From Brugia malayi (Eukaryota; Nematoda; Chromadorea; Rhabditida; Onchocercidae), in assembly GCF_000002995.4 (NCBI RefSeq), contig NW_025062475.1, positions 12,370,687 to 12,434,686 of the forward strand: 64,000 nt of DNA, given 5' to 3'. Positions 1 through 12,934 of the stretch are shown here, in pieces. The notes beneath the pieces were generated by a model, which saw only the letters and a list, made by a program, of their open reading frames with translations, was not told where the DNA came from and ran no database searches. The stretch's first letter is position 1. Each line of letters starts with the position of its first letter. Made by a program: the position numbers and the translations under genes.

Positions 1-115
1 ACTATGATAAATCATTCTGTTCATTAAAATGTAACTAATGGACAAACGCCAGTAACAAAATAAAACATGAAACGGTTAAAAAAGATGTACATATTGTTGA
101 GACTGTGTATGAAAC

Positions 116-580
116 CAAATGCATCAATTCGAGAATTCTGAAAAAACTCCGTCAACGATGGATGGACTGCATTTGTTTCGTATTCATTATTCGTATTCTC
201 TCTGTTTAGATCGTTCTGCATCGAAGAATACTCAGTATGTTCCAGTACCGATTGTTCCCACGTGTCACTTCGCTCATCTTGCTAAGATCACAGTACTTAA
301 AATTACTTGCAATGTCAGTAAATATATAGTTTGGGAAATGAAGTTGGAAAAAACAATGATCAGGAAAGTAATCAGTTTTATGCAAAATGACATGAATGAC
401 AATACTTTTATTTAGTATTTAAGGAAACAAACACTGACTAACCTGTGATCCATCAGCTGTAATCAGTAAAGATGTATTTGATGCAGTGATCAATTTGCTT
501 TCGTTGCTTGGATCACCTGTTGTGACATTACAGCAAACATGTGAAGAATGTTCATTCAGGTTGTTTGATCTTGCCTCCAT
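116..580 (-). CDS. 5' part of an unrecognised gene, running off the left edge
   Basis: Two exons read on the minus strand. Exon 1 (580 to 443) begins with ATG and encodes 46 residues starting MEARSNNLNE; it ends at a GT donor (GTTAGT) in phase 0. Exon 2 (281 to 116) follows a TTAG acceptor and stays open for 55 codons starting QDERSDTWEQ, with a GTTTCA donor in phase 1, so the gene continues beyond base 1. The protein start is hydrophilic and rich in Asn, Ser, Thr and Glu, with no signal peptide or transmembrane segment, which fits an intracellular or nuclear protein. I recognise no domain. The matching intron phase and coding-like composition support the model; the function is unknown. Confidence 0.55.
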
Positions 581-1081
581 ACTCTCCTCGTCTCACATGC
601 GTTACCCCTTAAATACTATTTTAATATTGAATTAGAAGAGATGAAGTAAAGTGGTAATATCACGAATATACTGATAGCTGCTAGGAATCTTAGCAAAGGT
701 TAAATCAACTGCAGGTAAGATTTATTGATGTGATAAGTGGAATTAGAATACCGAATCTTATTCAACTTGAAAATTTCATTCTTACCTGCAGAAAGTAAAG
801 TTACAATATAATTTAATCACTTCCTTATAAATAATTCTTTGATCATAAACAAATTTCCATGGTCACATACATAAATATGTACACTTACGTAATTAGTTGA
901 GATGTGAATTCCTGCCAGTACAACGTTTACCCGTCACAATAACAAAGGGCATCTAACGCCACAAACGTTGAGCTGTTTCGCGGTTGGACGATTTTCACTG
1001 TCGAATGAGATTTATTGACGTAGGTTACGCTTGTTGTTATTGTTGTTTTATTGTTCGTTGTAACTGAATAAAGTGATGACT

Positions 1082-1168
1082 GATTTACGACGTTACGTGG
1101 GATAACGTTAGCTTTGTCTAATTAAGATTTACGACGTTACGTGAGATAACATTAGCTTTGTCTAATTT
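1082..1168. repeat. 44-bp tandem repeat, two copies
   Basis: Two near-identical units start with GATTTACGACGTTACGTG at 1082 and 1126. They differ at a few positions (GGGATAACG versus GAGATAACA). They lie about 500 bp upstream of the ATG at 580, on the 5' side of that minus-strand gene, so they could be in its promoter region. Confidence 0.8.
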
Positions 1169-2779
1169 AGTGTAGCAGTAATTATTCTTTTGACAGACAT
1201 GGTTAACGTATACGACTACTTTCTGTGCATTACAGTATAATTTAATTTTGTAGAGTGACTTACGTACGAGTCATACGCCACCATTTGTCGATATCATCGA
1301 GTAGATTTAATGTGTTTATTGCCTGTAATATTTTCTAATTAACTATTAAAGTAAACACTAACTTTTGAATGAATAGGTTTTGCTTAAGAGTATCAATCAT
1401 TTTAATAATCGTTCAAGTAATACATTTTTTACAGCAGTAACTGAATTGGAACTGTTTCCTAGGTGATAATTGAGTAATTATTGTTTTTCATGGAAACGAA
1501 ACGAATAGATATTCCATTGCTATGAATCTTTTGAATCATTTTTGATAATTGAAATGGTACTTGGGGTATTTTATTCAATAAAAGTAAAAATAATGCTTTC
1601 AAACTGTGACAAAATTTCATTACAGATATGATAAAAAGTAATTGGTTAGTTATTCCAAATATATGTTTACGAGAAGAAATGAAAGAATTTTTATGTGCTG
1701 ATGCTGTGTAATTTTGAATGACCAATTTTGGGTTGGGTATTTTAAGAGAAATTCTCGAAATTCATTATTGACTCATTTCATTAGAAAACTCAACATGGAT
1801 GTGAAATGGTTAATGAACGATGATATATTCAAAATTTTCATGTTTATATTTAATATTTAAAGCAAGTTTTAACAGTTGTAACAACCACTTTGACAAAAAG
1901 TTACGGCAATTTTAAACAAATAATTGGACAAATGACTGCTAGTCTCATCCTATAGAAAAACCAAGAAATTAGCAAATAAATTGACGGTTAGAAGACTAGA
2001 AGCATTTTGCTTGTTAATCGCAGGTGGAAAAAGTGGCGGTATTTGTAGTCATAACACTTAGCATACAGAACATCACCACTTGATAGAGATGCTCTCTATT
2101 GATTTTATTTATTCTTTTTTTCTTTTTTTTTCTGGAATTGACTCTTAGAAAGGTATACTGACCTATTCACTCGATTAGTTCTCGAAAATAGTCTCGAATA
2201 TCACTTCAAAAAAAAAAAGAAAAGCAATAGAACTGATATTTATGATGATTAAATGAAGCAGTGTGAAAGGTAGTAACTCACTAAATTGATAATCTTCAAT
2301 TTATTTCAATGTTGTTTGTTAATTTAACAAAAACGTTCGATTGTTTATTGTTTATATTCTTTGCCCTTGTAAATAGTTTGAGCCTATTCTGAAGTCAATG
2401 CTACAGTTTAAACCTTTCTAAAATTAACTGTAATGGTATAACAGTTATCTACAAAAAAAAAAACAGTTTCCGAAAAATAATTTCTAGACGTCACAACATT
2501 TTAATTTTGATTGGTAGTGCATTGTTATCGATTAGTAAACAAAGCGGAAGATTGGCAGTTGTAAACAAACTATGCACCAAATGGCATACATCGATGAAAA
2601 CAGTTCACTGTCAACACTGATCGTATAGTTGTACTTATGTAAATTAACCGTTGACGATTTCGGTGTCAGTGCTATGCCCTAATAAAAACAAATGTTAGCG
2701 AAATGTTTGTTAATTTAATTAATATGTTTGGATTGAAATGAAATATCAAGAACAAGTAGGAATTGCTATGGCTACAAAG

Positions 2780-2970
2780 TTTAACTGAAAGTTGACGTTA
2801 TAAAGGGAACAACTGATGAACACTAATAATAATAGTAAAGTATGGCAATAATATGGTGTAGCAGTAATCTAGTATAGTAATAATAATATAGTATAATATT
2901 ATTAATAATAATTAATAATAAATATTAATAATAAAAATTAATAATATTATAACGTCAACTTTCAGTTAAA
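2780..2970. repeat. perfect 22-bp inverted repeat around a TAA-rich core
   Basis: The sequence at 2780-2801 (TTTAACTGAAAGTTGACGTT plus AT) is the exact reverse complement of 2949-2970. The roughly 147 bp between them is dominated by TAA/TAATA repeats. The arrangement resembles a small MITE or a hairpin-forming element, but I see no convincing target-site duplication outside the arms. Confidence 0.75.
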
Positions 2971-3647
2971 GTATAGTAATTAATAGTAAGAATAACTTTC
3001 GTTTTTACTAGACATTAGGAATTTTGGTACAATTTACGGTACTTTCTTTCCAGTTTCCTTTTTCCCATTTTACCATTCCGTTCCAAAATTAATTAATGTC
3101 AATTTTTGGGTAAAAATGATTTACGTGAAATCGTCTCACGTTATTAGCTTCAATTTCAACGTGTTCATTTCTGATTTTACTACTTTCCAGACTAAAATAT
3201 CTATGCATACCAGTCACTGATATATATTATTATTAAGTCACTGATAACAATACGGCTGATAGAGTACAGTTACTGATAATATGGCCTGATTAATCCTCCC
3301 ACTTCATTTCCAATTTTCAACAATGAATTTTGACATCCCTTAATTATAGTGGTGACCGAAATTCAGTCTCAATTGTGACATTCTTTTATAAAGTTAAAAC
3401 TTTTTCATAAAATCAAAGGTTCAATTATTTTGTCTATGACATTCATAAACTGATGCAGAAATGTAGACCATAAATTTAGAAGGAGGAAAGGAAGTATTGA
3501 ATATGCAAATATTATTTTATTTTCTATTTTAATACAGATTTTTATTCGAAACATTTGGATGACAATACTTTCTTGTGTGTTTAATCAATATAACTTTTTA
3601 TCCAATTAAAGTCATAAGCTACAACTTAACTCATACTACTAGAAAGT

Positions 3648-6600
3648 TCAAGAATTCATATCAAAATGTCGATGACTGAAACGAGGAGCTATTAACAAAA
3701 AAAAGGTAGCAACACCGGTAAGGAAAAAAATGCAACAAAAGAAAAATCGATCAAAGATAATCGAAATATGATTCCATTCCTCAACCAATTCGTCGTGATC
3801 GTTCTCATTTTCAATTCGTTCCATCTAAAAAAAAAAACAAAGAAATTGATTTTAGTATTAAAAATATTGTAAAGATTTTTTCTTTTTTTTTTTGTTTGCT
3901 ATCAAAATTATGTCAATTCATAACAATGAAACATTGTTAAATGAGAGAATTTTGGACAACCACTACTTTTATTAGTTCAATTTATAGTTGTGAGCAAATT
4001 TCTAGTTGCTGAACAATATTTTAGATTCCAAAAAGAATTCATTGTTTGGATTGTTAATTGCTATTATTAAGGAACTGACTAGCTTCTAAATAAAATTTTA
4101 AAATTTCTAATTATAATTCTGAATGAAATGAGAAGCAATTTAAGAATTATATTACTATAATTTCGCTCATCAGATCTTTTGTATCTTTTGCATATTCCAG
4201 TTTTCTGTGCTTTTTTTGTGCCGCTATACCAAACAAACGTCCGAGAATTCGGTATGCAATAAAATTTAACCAATTTGGAGGTCTAAATGTAATATTCAAG
4301 TTTTAAAATATTCAAATGTAATATATTCAAAAGATTTATGAAAATTTCGAGTATAAGTTTTGCTTCAATCAAGTAAATTTTATGAAATTTTATGGTTAAA
4401 ATTTTATGATGAAAAATGATTAAAATTGATTTAAAAACCTGCAATTTCGTTCAGCGCTATGCCTCATATTGAGAACGATAACTGATAAACAAACACTAAG
4501 ACCCGAAATTGCCATTATTCCCATCAAATATATCGCTAAAATTAAAATATTTGCCAAAATGATCATTTATTTATCAACCAGTGAATATTATTATGTTATT
4601 GATGGATAATATATTTACTACTATTATTCAAACTTATTGGTTTGAATCTACAATAAGAGCTTAAAAAAGCATTCGTTAAAAAACTTTTAACTGAATGCCA
4701 TTTAAGAAAGATATTAATTAGTGAGATATTATTATTATTTCGAGCATAAATGTTAAATATATTTTCGAATGCATTGAATGGATGGATATTCTCTAAAATT
4801 TTGTTTACGCTGCAATCAATAATTTAAATGTTGATCAAATAATTTTTTTTAACTTCATTTATCTCTCTAATCACTTGATATAGTTGTTTGAAATTTTTAA
4901 TAATTATCTCTTCTTGAAAGTTATTTTATATAACAAATGCGAATGCAAATTATGATTCCCAATACAAATATAAGTTAATTATGATTTCCAATACAAATAT
5001 AAGTTAATTATGATTTCCAATACCCTTCTATTTGATTCGTGTTATACTAATCAAATAAATTTTGTGGTATTATTTAGAAATAATGATGGTTATCAGAGAT
5101 GCACTCATAAGTTTTAACGATTTATTACTTACCAATAAGAGGGATAACTTCTGATGTTTCCGGCATATTTTCAGCAATATTAAAGCTAAAAACGGAATAA
5201 GCCAGTAATACTGTTAAGCCAAGTGTTATTTTTTCACCGCTTTCACACGGTAATAGGAATTGCATCATTGTTAATATCTGAAATGAATTTTTTAATCGTA
5301 AATTACTTTACTTAACCTAATCAGATAAGTAATGGTTGACTTATTGTAGGAACGAATAGAAATTTTTCATTTCAAACTTTTTTTTTTTTTTTTTTTTTTG
5401 CTCAGAAATGAATGAAATAACAGTGATATAATAATTCGAAGTACAGTACAACTCTTCATGTATGCTCATACAAAATGTACTATCGTAATAAAAAATTGAT
5501 TACAGTATATTTGGAATTTGTTTTACCATAAAACTTACAGAAAGCATGAAACACGGTGCAATAATATTGTAAATGAAGTACAGTACTCGTCGTCGTAAAT
5601 GCAATTCAAACACAATTGTTGAAAAGATTGTCTGCCGACCACGAAGTACCTTAGAAAACTTTTACTGTTCAAAGTATTCATAAGCATATTAATCTAAGCT
5701 AGCTAGTTTATTCTCATTGCTAACTAAACCTCATCTTGTTAATGTTCAGTATTAGCATCTAATAATGATATTTTGACTTACGTGTATTTACGTTTGTCAT
5801 CATTGGTATAGAAAATCAATACCTTACGTGTACGATTTGCAACAATTTCCCATTCTCCATTTTCAATGAACGAATCGCGTGTGAACGGATTCTTACCATC
5901 GTATCGTTCCATAATTTGTACATCCAATTGTGATTGATCGTATATCCCTAATTTACAGTAATTAGTAGAGAAAGCATATACTATAATTTTTAATTACTGT
6001 AGTTTGAAGCTACGTAAAGTTAGCTTAAAGTGTTTATTTTTACATTCTGTTTCGTATTTTTGTATTTTTTTTTTCTGCATATTGATTAGTTGAAAACATA
6101 TTGCGAGACATGCAGTTGTGATTTGTAAATATTTGGCAGAGAGTAGTTTTAACAGAATACTGTAATTAAATCTTGTCTTTGTCGATGTAGTAATTACAAA
6201 TTCATTTATTGAGCTACTTAAGCTGAATAAGTGAATTTAATGCTTTTGATAATATTTAATTCAATTGTTTAGTTGTATCTAAAATCATTTATTTTTCTAT
6301 AGTTATCTAAACATTCCTCATTTGTTATCTTTGATTTTAAACAGCATAATAATTTGAAATTTTTAAATTAATAAATATTAATTTGAGCAGTAATAGAAGA
6401 AGATTTACACGAGCCAAATTCAAGCAAGCAGAATTGATCGTCGAATGGAAAATATCTAACATCCAATTTACATATCGAAGAAACTTTTGCTGGCGGTGCC
6501 CATTGCGCTTCAAAATTCATTTCAAATGAACCATCACTTTTTTTATTTAATTAAATATATTTATTGCTCCTATATAGTAATGAAAAAAAAAAAAAAAAAA

Positions 6601-9083
6601 GAAAAAAAGAGAAATGTATCATTGCAAATTCTGTCATTTACTAAGCGTACTTCCGTCATATTTTCTGGAAATGCTAACAATCACGTAAGTAAGTAATATC
6701 ACTTACACATCGACGATCAAATTATTCCATAAGTTTGAAAATTTTAATTTCAAAGAAAATGTTAATTTTGCACATTATAATTTCAACAAACTGTTGTTTA
6801 TTTATTTAATCGTATAAACTTACTATCGCCATTGCTTAAAATATGAAGATTGGTGTCGACAAAACCACGTGAAAAATCTCCCGCACTGGAAAAAAGTAAA
6901 CTGTTACTGAAATTTTCATAAAATAGCTTGAAAAAAAAAAAATGAATACTCAAATTTTCAAGTATGAAATAGTTAAGAAATTAAGTTTCTGTAAGTTTAA
7001 TATATGGTATAATTAAGCATTTCCTGAAAAAGATCCGGATTTAATTTTAGATTGAAACGGTGATTCCAACTGTTTACTTTTAGCACATTATTTCGGCAAA
7101 ATTTTTTAGTTTTATTTTGCAATTTTCAAATTTCCATAAATAGCTAGATTTTATTGTGAAAGAAATAAGAATTCAAAGCACTATTTTGATAAGATTTAGA
7201 TAAAATTTAAATTAAATAATTGAAATTTTGATGGCAAAAATGATGACTTATTGTAGAGGACGATATCTGGTGTCCACAAATATTTCTTGCCCACTGTTAA
7301 TTTACTGATATTGCCAAATTCAATTGGATTCCAACGAATCCTTTCGTCGTGCCAACTTTGTTCTACCCAAACATTTAGTGTCAACACTTGATTCCTCTCA
7401 TCCTTTATAACAATGAAATTTATGTTTGAAATTCAAAAAAAAAAAAAAAAAAAAACTAAATTACAATTCGTAAATTATTTGTCCTTTGCATATTAGTTTA
7501 CATTGCAATTGCTCCAATTTTCTTTTTTTCATTTTATGCAAAACAATTTAAAAAATTCTTTTTGTGTTAAAAAAAAAATGAAAGCATGGATTGTCAGACG
7601 AATCCCAAGATAATTAAATCAAAGAAGGAAGAAGTGAAATGATTTTTGAAGAGGAAAAATTATACAATAAGTGTAACCATGAATGGAACATGTTTTTTTT
7701 TTTTTTTTAGTTTTGCTTCAAAACAAATTGAATTTTTTTTTTTTCTCTTCGAATGAAACAAAGTGATAAATTGACAATGTTAGCCTTTGCATTAACTTAG
7801 GCCTAAACAACCAAGGGCCAAGTTTTATTTCATTTTTCTTCTCAAATACATATATATTTTTTTTAAAACAATGCATTCATTTCTTGCAGTTCTTTTCTGT
7901 TTGTTTGTAGTATAACTTTAGACTGAAATTTTTTGAAGAAATATGAAGAAAAATGCAACATATATAAGAAATGAAAAAATTAAATCGCTGCAAATATTCA
8001 GATTTGATAGAACTAAACAATAAAGTAATTTGAAAAAATGCTAAATTTAATTATGAGTTCAAATTTTGAGCAAAGAATTAGGCTTGAATTTTTAAAATTT
8101 TAATTATAAAATTTTTAAAAAAGAAGTTAATGGTTGAAGAAAATACCTTTTTTTTAAAGCATTTACAAATATAGTTTCCATTTAATTTGTCCAAAAAAAA
8201 TATGCTCATAATTCGTGAGTTATTGAAATAGTTATTGGTATAAACAAAATTTCACTTAATTTATTCCAAAAAAAAAATCTTATTATTACTCAAGTTATGG
8301 TTTAAGTAAAATTTAGAGAATTTTAGGCTTAAGTAAAATTTACTCAAATTATGGTTTAAGTAGAAGTTAAGAAATTTTAGAAAGTATTACAATATTGAAA
8401 ATATGGGTGAGTGTAAGACCCATGTAAACATTTACAACACTGCTTGCATTCCAAACCGGTCGTATGGAAATGTCAAAATTCCTGATAATATATTTAAATA
8501 AGCGTTGCTCATCATTCATCCCATGGTATTTTAATTCAGCATCTGAGATTTCCTCACGATCCGGAATATTTGGTAGTTCTACTGAAATTGCATTCAAAAC
8601 GAATTAAGCATTCGTACTTTCTAAAGCAAAAAATCAAATAATATATATTATTTGATTTACCTAAATTATTATTTTAGTTGAAAATAATATCAATATTTTC
8701 TACTAATACTTTGAATTATTCCACTAATCTAATGTGTGTTAAATGATTTATTAAACTGGGAAAGAGTATTAGTAAGAATAATATCACTGATTATTATCAT
8801 CAGAAGCACATATCATATCTAATCATTTTCAACTTTATTTCCAATGAATACAACTGATGATAAGGATTGAGAATTGTCAGGTAGTACTCATAAGTCTAAT
8901 TTTGTACTAGTTTAACCACGTGTTAATTAGCTTTATTATATTTACTCTATTTATCAGTTTTGTTTATAATTCAAATAACTTACTGGCAATATTAGTTTGA
9001 GGAAGAAGAACGAAAAGTAAGAGTAAAAACGTGGTTGAAAGAGTAATGGTAGAATATGAAAAGAAATTCAAATGTTCGTCTCT
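3648..9083 (-). CDS. Cys-loop ligand-gated ion channel subunit, nicotinic acetylcholine receptor type (non-alpha)
   Basis: Likely a cation-channel subunit of a pentameric neurotransmitter receptor in the plasma membrane of nerve or muscle. Exons on the minus strand: signal-peptide exon 9083-8984 (no ATG found in it), 8581-8391, 7402-7248, 6885-6820, 6536-6409, 5947-5782, 5649-5539, 5277-5133, 4535-4439, 4282-4156, 3824-3648. Visible landmarks are [25 protein letters not shown], the WTPDIVLYN motif, a Cys-loop with exactly 13 residues between cysteines ([15 protein letters not shown]), TM1 [17 protein letters not shown]2 [17 protein letters not shown]3 and a C-terminal TM4. TM2 has GEK rather than PAR, which indicates cation selectivity. 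Loop C lacks the vicinal Cys pair, so it is a non-alpha subunit. The TM3-TM4 loop is short (about 65 aa). Phases agree at every junction except 5782/5649, which is off by one base. Confidence 0.88.
4953..5024. repeat. 29-bp tandem repeat, about 2.5 copies, in a channel-gene intron
   Basis: The unit ATGATTTCCAATACAAATAT followed by AAGTTAATT is repeated directly in the intron between the TM2 and TM3 exons. No function is apparent. Confidence 0.65.
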
Positions 9084-11787
9084 TTAAAAGTTGAATTGAA
9101 AATTGAAATTGTTGGTGACGCCCCATCTATTCATATTTAACTGATATAACTTTATCATTCATTCATCTTCTAATCACTCACTGGTTCATATATTATTCTA
9201 AGCTGTTTACTTGAAAAATTATTCAAATTCAAGAAGCCAAGAGATTTAATTTACTTCTCTTTTATATTTGGATATTGATACCTTTTATGAATTTATACTT
9301 AGCATATATACTTTTTTTATAATTTAAATTTCATTTCACATTTCAATATCTTTTACATTGATTCCACAATCGAACTTGCAATTAAGAAAGTATTTAACTG
9401 TCACAAATATAATTTTGTCTCACACTTCAATGTCCTTTTATGCAAATTTTGCAAAATAGTAGCATTTGAAATCAAAAAAATATTTAATTAAAGGAAATAT
9501 AATTTTACACTATAATTTAGTATTTTATTATGTGGATCCCGAGAAGATGAAATTGGCTGTTAAAAAGAATGTTAAAATATGAGAAAAACAAAATCAACTT
9601 TGTATTTACTTCTTTTTTTCTAATCAGCCGAATTTTAATTATTTCACAAAAATTGTTTTTTTTTTTTTTTTCGTTTTTGAAATAAAAAAAAAAAAATAAA
9701 AAAGGACACAAAAAATAATTCATGTAACCGATAATTGCTTAAAAATGAAAAATTTAAAAGATTTATTTTCTCTACGCAGGTGATATCAGGTGATATTTCA
9801 ATTTAACACATATTTTTTTGTCATTTCAATAAAATGAATTGCTGAAAAATAATCAGTTAGTTCTAGCAAAATCAAAACTTTCATTTTACATTTGGAATTT
9901 CTTGCAGAAATTTGTAAAATGCAAAATAGCCTGAAAAAAATTTTTTTTTTTTAAATTTTCAAAATTAATTAAACAAATGCTTTTCCAACTTTCTGTAACT
10001 TTTAAATAAGCTAAACTTTCTATAAATGACTTCAAAAAAGAAAAAAAGCAGGCGAATATTTATTTTGCTAAAAAAAAAAAAAAAGAAAAATCTTTCCATC
10101 TTTCCTTCATTCTTTACGTCACGGAAACGATTAAATTAATTTATAATTGCACTTTTGAAAATTAAAATTTGGACAAATTTGTTCTGTAAAATTTGAATAA
10201 GAATTATTTAGTCGAAAATAATCAAACATTTGTATTTAAAAACTTGAAATTATTATAACTTAGCAGCTAATTTTTAATCTCTCAATTATCTTCAAATTCT
10301 TTTTTTTCTTTTTTTTAAAAAAAGTTGTTTTGGAATCTCTAAATAGTGAGTTTAATAGATTCATTTTAATATGACTACTATATAATGCTTTATTATATAT
10401 ATAATATCATTGCTTATAATTCAAAATAGATAATTGAATTCAAAAATACCTCATTTCTGGTATTTCATTTTCATTTTTTAAGTTCGAACTAAATTAGAAA
10501 CGAAAAAAAAAAAAGAAAATGATAGAACTGGAGTGCTTCAACTTTCACACTTTATTATAATACTGTTGCAGTTTTTTGTTTTTTCTACAAGTATTTATTT
10601 TAAAAAATTTTAAATTTTGAACAGGTGGTTTCAACTTTTAAAATTTTCAAATTTCATTTAAACAATCCATCTTGTAGATCGTTTATTCATGTTTTCTAAG
10701 AAAATTACTATTATCGTTTTGTTTTTAAATGAACTACCATAATACATCCAAAATTCATTAATGAATATTTTATACATTACCAAATTTCTTCTCTACCAAA
10801 ATACAATGAACATTTTTTCATGACTTAATCAAAACTTGTTAAATGCATTTACGTTGCATATCACGCATATCACTTACGTCATTGCAGTCGTCATTCCTCT
10901 TATTTGCTAATTTCACATCCACCAGGTTATTTCATTAAATTTTAATTTTTCAAAAATTATCCATTACTATCATATTTGCTCATTTATTATTAAATTATTT
11001 ATAAAATTTGAGTAAGATAAATTTAACTTTTAACGAAATGAAATTAGTGAAATTTCAATCCTACACAAATTATCGCATAAATTTGGACAAAATGATGAAA
11101 ACAAAATCGAAAATGAATGTAATTTTCATTTATTTATGAAATGATGATATTAGTGGAAGTGATTCTGTGATACTATGAAAAGTTCCTTAGATTAATTTCT
11201 ATTTAAATTAATTAACTGAAACAGTAATTAGTAGAAAAAAAGAATGTTTCATTATTTACTGTTTTTTTTTTCTTTCTTTCTGTTTTATTGGAATGAAGGC
11301 TTTTTATAATAAAAGTTTAATTAAAGCTTTTTATAATAAAAGTTTAATTAAAGCTTTTTATAATAAAAGGTTAATTAAAGCTTTTTATAATAAAAGGTTA
11401 ATTAAAGTTTTTTATAATAAAAGGTTAATTAAATAGCATTGAAATGTACAAAATAGCTAATAACTAATTTTACACCAATTTATTTCATTTTATCTGAATA
11501 ATTGCTCATTTTAATTCATAATTAATTCAACTTTGCTAATACGTACATTCAATTAAAATTTGGATGAAGTCCAGAAGTGTTAAATTTATTGTGTAAATTT
11601 TCAAGTGGAATATTTTTCAAATTTTTTTTTTTATTTATGTGTAAAAACGAAAAGAATTCCAATGAATCTAATCTGTCCACTTTATTCAACATTAATTACC
11701 ATTTATTGATGACAAAACTAAAAAAAAAAAGAATCATGTATAAAGTTATTTCCAATATTTGCCGATATTTGAATAAACTATTAGCAT
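9084..11787. other. intergenic DNA, AT-rich, no supported gene
   Basis: Between the 5' end of the channel gene and the 3' end of the neuropeptide gene I see only AT-rich sequence with many poly(A)/poly(T) runs and a 27-bp tandem repeat at 11298-11434. The small open frames here are low-complexity (Lys- or Phe-rich) and lack flanking splice sites. Confidence 0.6.
11298..11434. repeat. 27-bp tandem repeat, five copies
   Basis: The unit AAGCTTTTTATAATAAAAGT plus TTAATTA is repeated about five times, with GT/GG variation after AAAA. The copies are homogeneous enough to suggest recent expansion. It lies about 350 bp beyond the 3' end of the minus-strand neuropeptide gene. Confidence 0.8.
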
Positions 11788-12934
11788 TTATTTTGCTAAA
11801 TTCGTTTGTTCAGAATTTTGATTAGCCAGCAATCCTGATAATCTTTTTCCAAAGCGTATGTAATCATATGTTCCTGGCCCATCTTTTCTGCCACGACCAA
11901 ATCGGATAAAATCGTAATTCGTTCGTTTGACTGTAAAAAAAAAAAAAAAAAAAAAAAGTTTAATGATACTATAAGTTGAATTAATAAAATTCATTTTTTA
12001 ATTATTATAATATCATTTGAAAAATTGGTTATCAAATTTTTTTGGAAAGTATCAAATACTAAAAATTTTCACCGTCTATTATTACAATTTAATATTTTGG
12101 TGGTATTTTGGAAAAAAAAAAAAACAAAAAATCTCGTTTGCATTGAAATTTATATAACTATGAGATTAAATTTGAATACAATTAAATTTGATTAGATCAA
12201 TTGGTTTGCTATGTTTATACAGAGGTATGTTTAATGCGATGTTGAAGCTTTATTTTAATTTCTTTAATTTTGGAATGTATAAAAGCCTTCTTGAAATTTT
12301 TGACGGTTAGTAATATATTTTCAGATTAGTATAAAAAAATTTAAGATTAAAATATTGTACATTGATATTTCATACGAATTGATTGTTTTTCAAAATTTAA
12401 ATTTTCGAGATTAATTACTTTCCTAAATTTGTCATCTTAGCAACTGTCTAAAATTTTAGTTTACTAACGAAATATCATCAATGCTAACTAATTTTGATGA
12501 TCTAACTTTCCAATTATTTTGCAATGCATAATAAAACATTAAATTAATAGGTAATAATTTTACTTCAAATTCTCATTGAAGTCTTTTATCAATAAGAAAA
12601 AAGAAAAATTGTTTTAAAATTGGAAAATTTTTAAAAAATATGTTCTTTTTTTTTCGATTGTCATTGATAAATATCCCAATTCTATTTTTATTTTTAATTT
12701 GAAAATTAAAAATTTTTTAATGCTAAAAAATGAATGTTCCGTTAACAGGAAGGAATTTTTTAGGACGAAAAATGAAAATGAACCAGAATGTGGCTCAGAA
12801 TGATATTGTGAAAGTGGAGGATAGTGTTGACAAAATCGATCATAGGTAACTGCATTAGTGATCGAACATTGAGAAATGACACAAATTAAAATTGCAAATA
12901 TTACTGTTAGCATACTTTCTCGATGATCATTCAT
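11788..12934 (-). CDS. flp-25: FMRFamide-like neuropeptide precursor, flp-25 type
   Basis: A two-exon prepropeptide gene of 97 aa. Exon 1 (12934-12784) encodes a signal peptide (start MNDHRESMLTVIFAILICV, Ala-rich cleavage region near ITNA) and a spacer. Exon 2 (11930-11788) joins in phase 1. Exon 2 holds two RFamide peptides: TNYDFIRFG preceded by KR and followed by RGRK, and DGPGTYDYIRFG followed by KR. The glycine donates the C-terminal amide. The YDFIRF/YDYIRF pair matches the C. elegans flp-25 pattern (DYDFVRF and ASYDYIRF). The product should be secreted from neurons and act on G-protein-coupled receptors. An acceptor-like TTTTAG lies about 15 bases upstream of the ATG. The family assignment is firm; the flp-25 orthology is very likely. 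Confidence 0.9.

Larger units (their letters stand above)
581..3647. other. intergenic DNA without a supported gene
   Basis: No open frame longer than about 90 codons and no recognisable exon was found between the partial gene and the 3' end of the channel gene. The stretch is AT-rich with poly(A)/poly(T) runs. It contains a 44-bp tandem duplication (1082-1168) and a 22-bp perfect inverted repeat around a TAA-rich core (2780-2970), listed separately. Confidence 0.6.
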
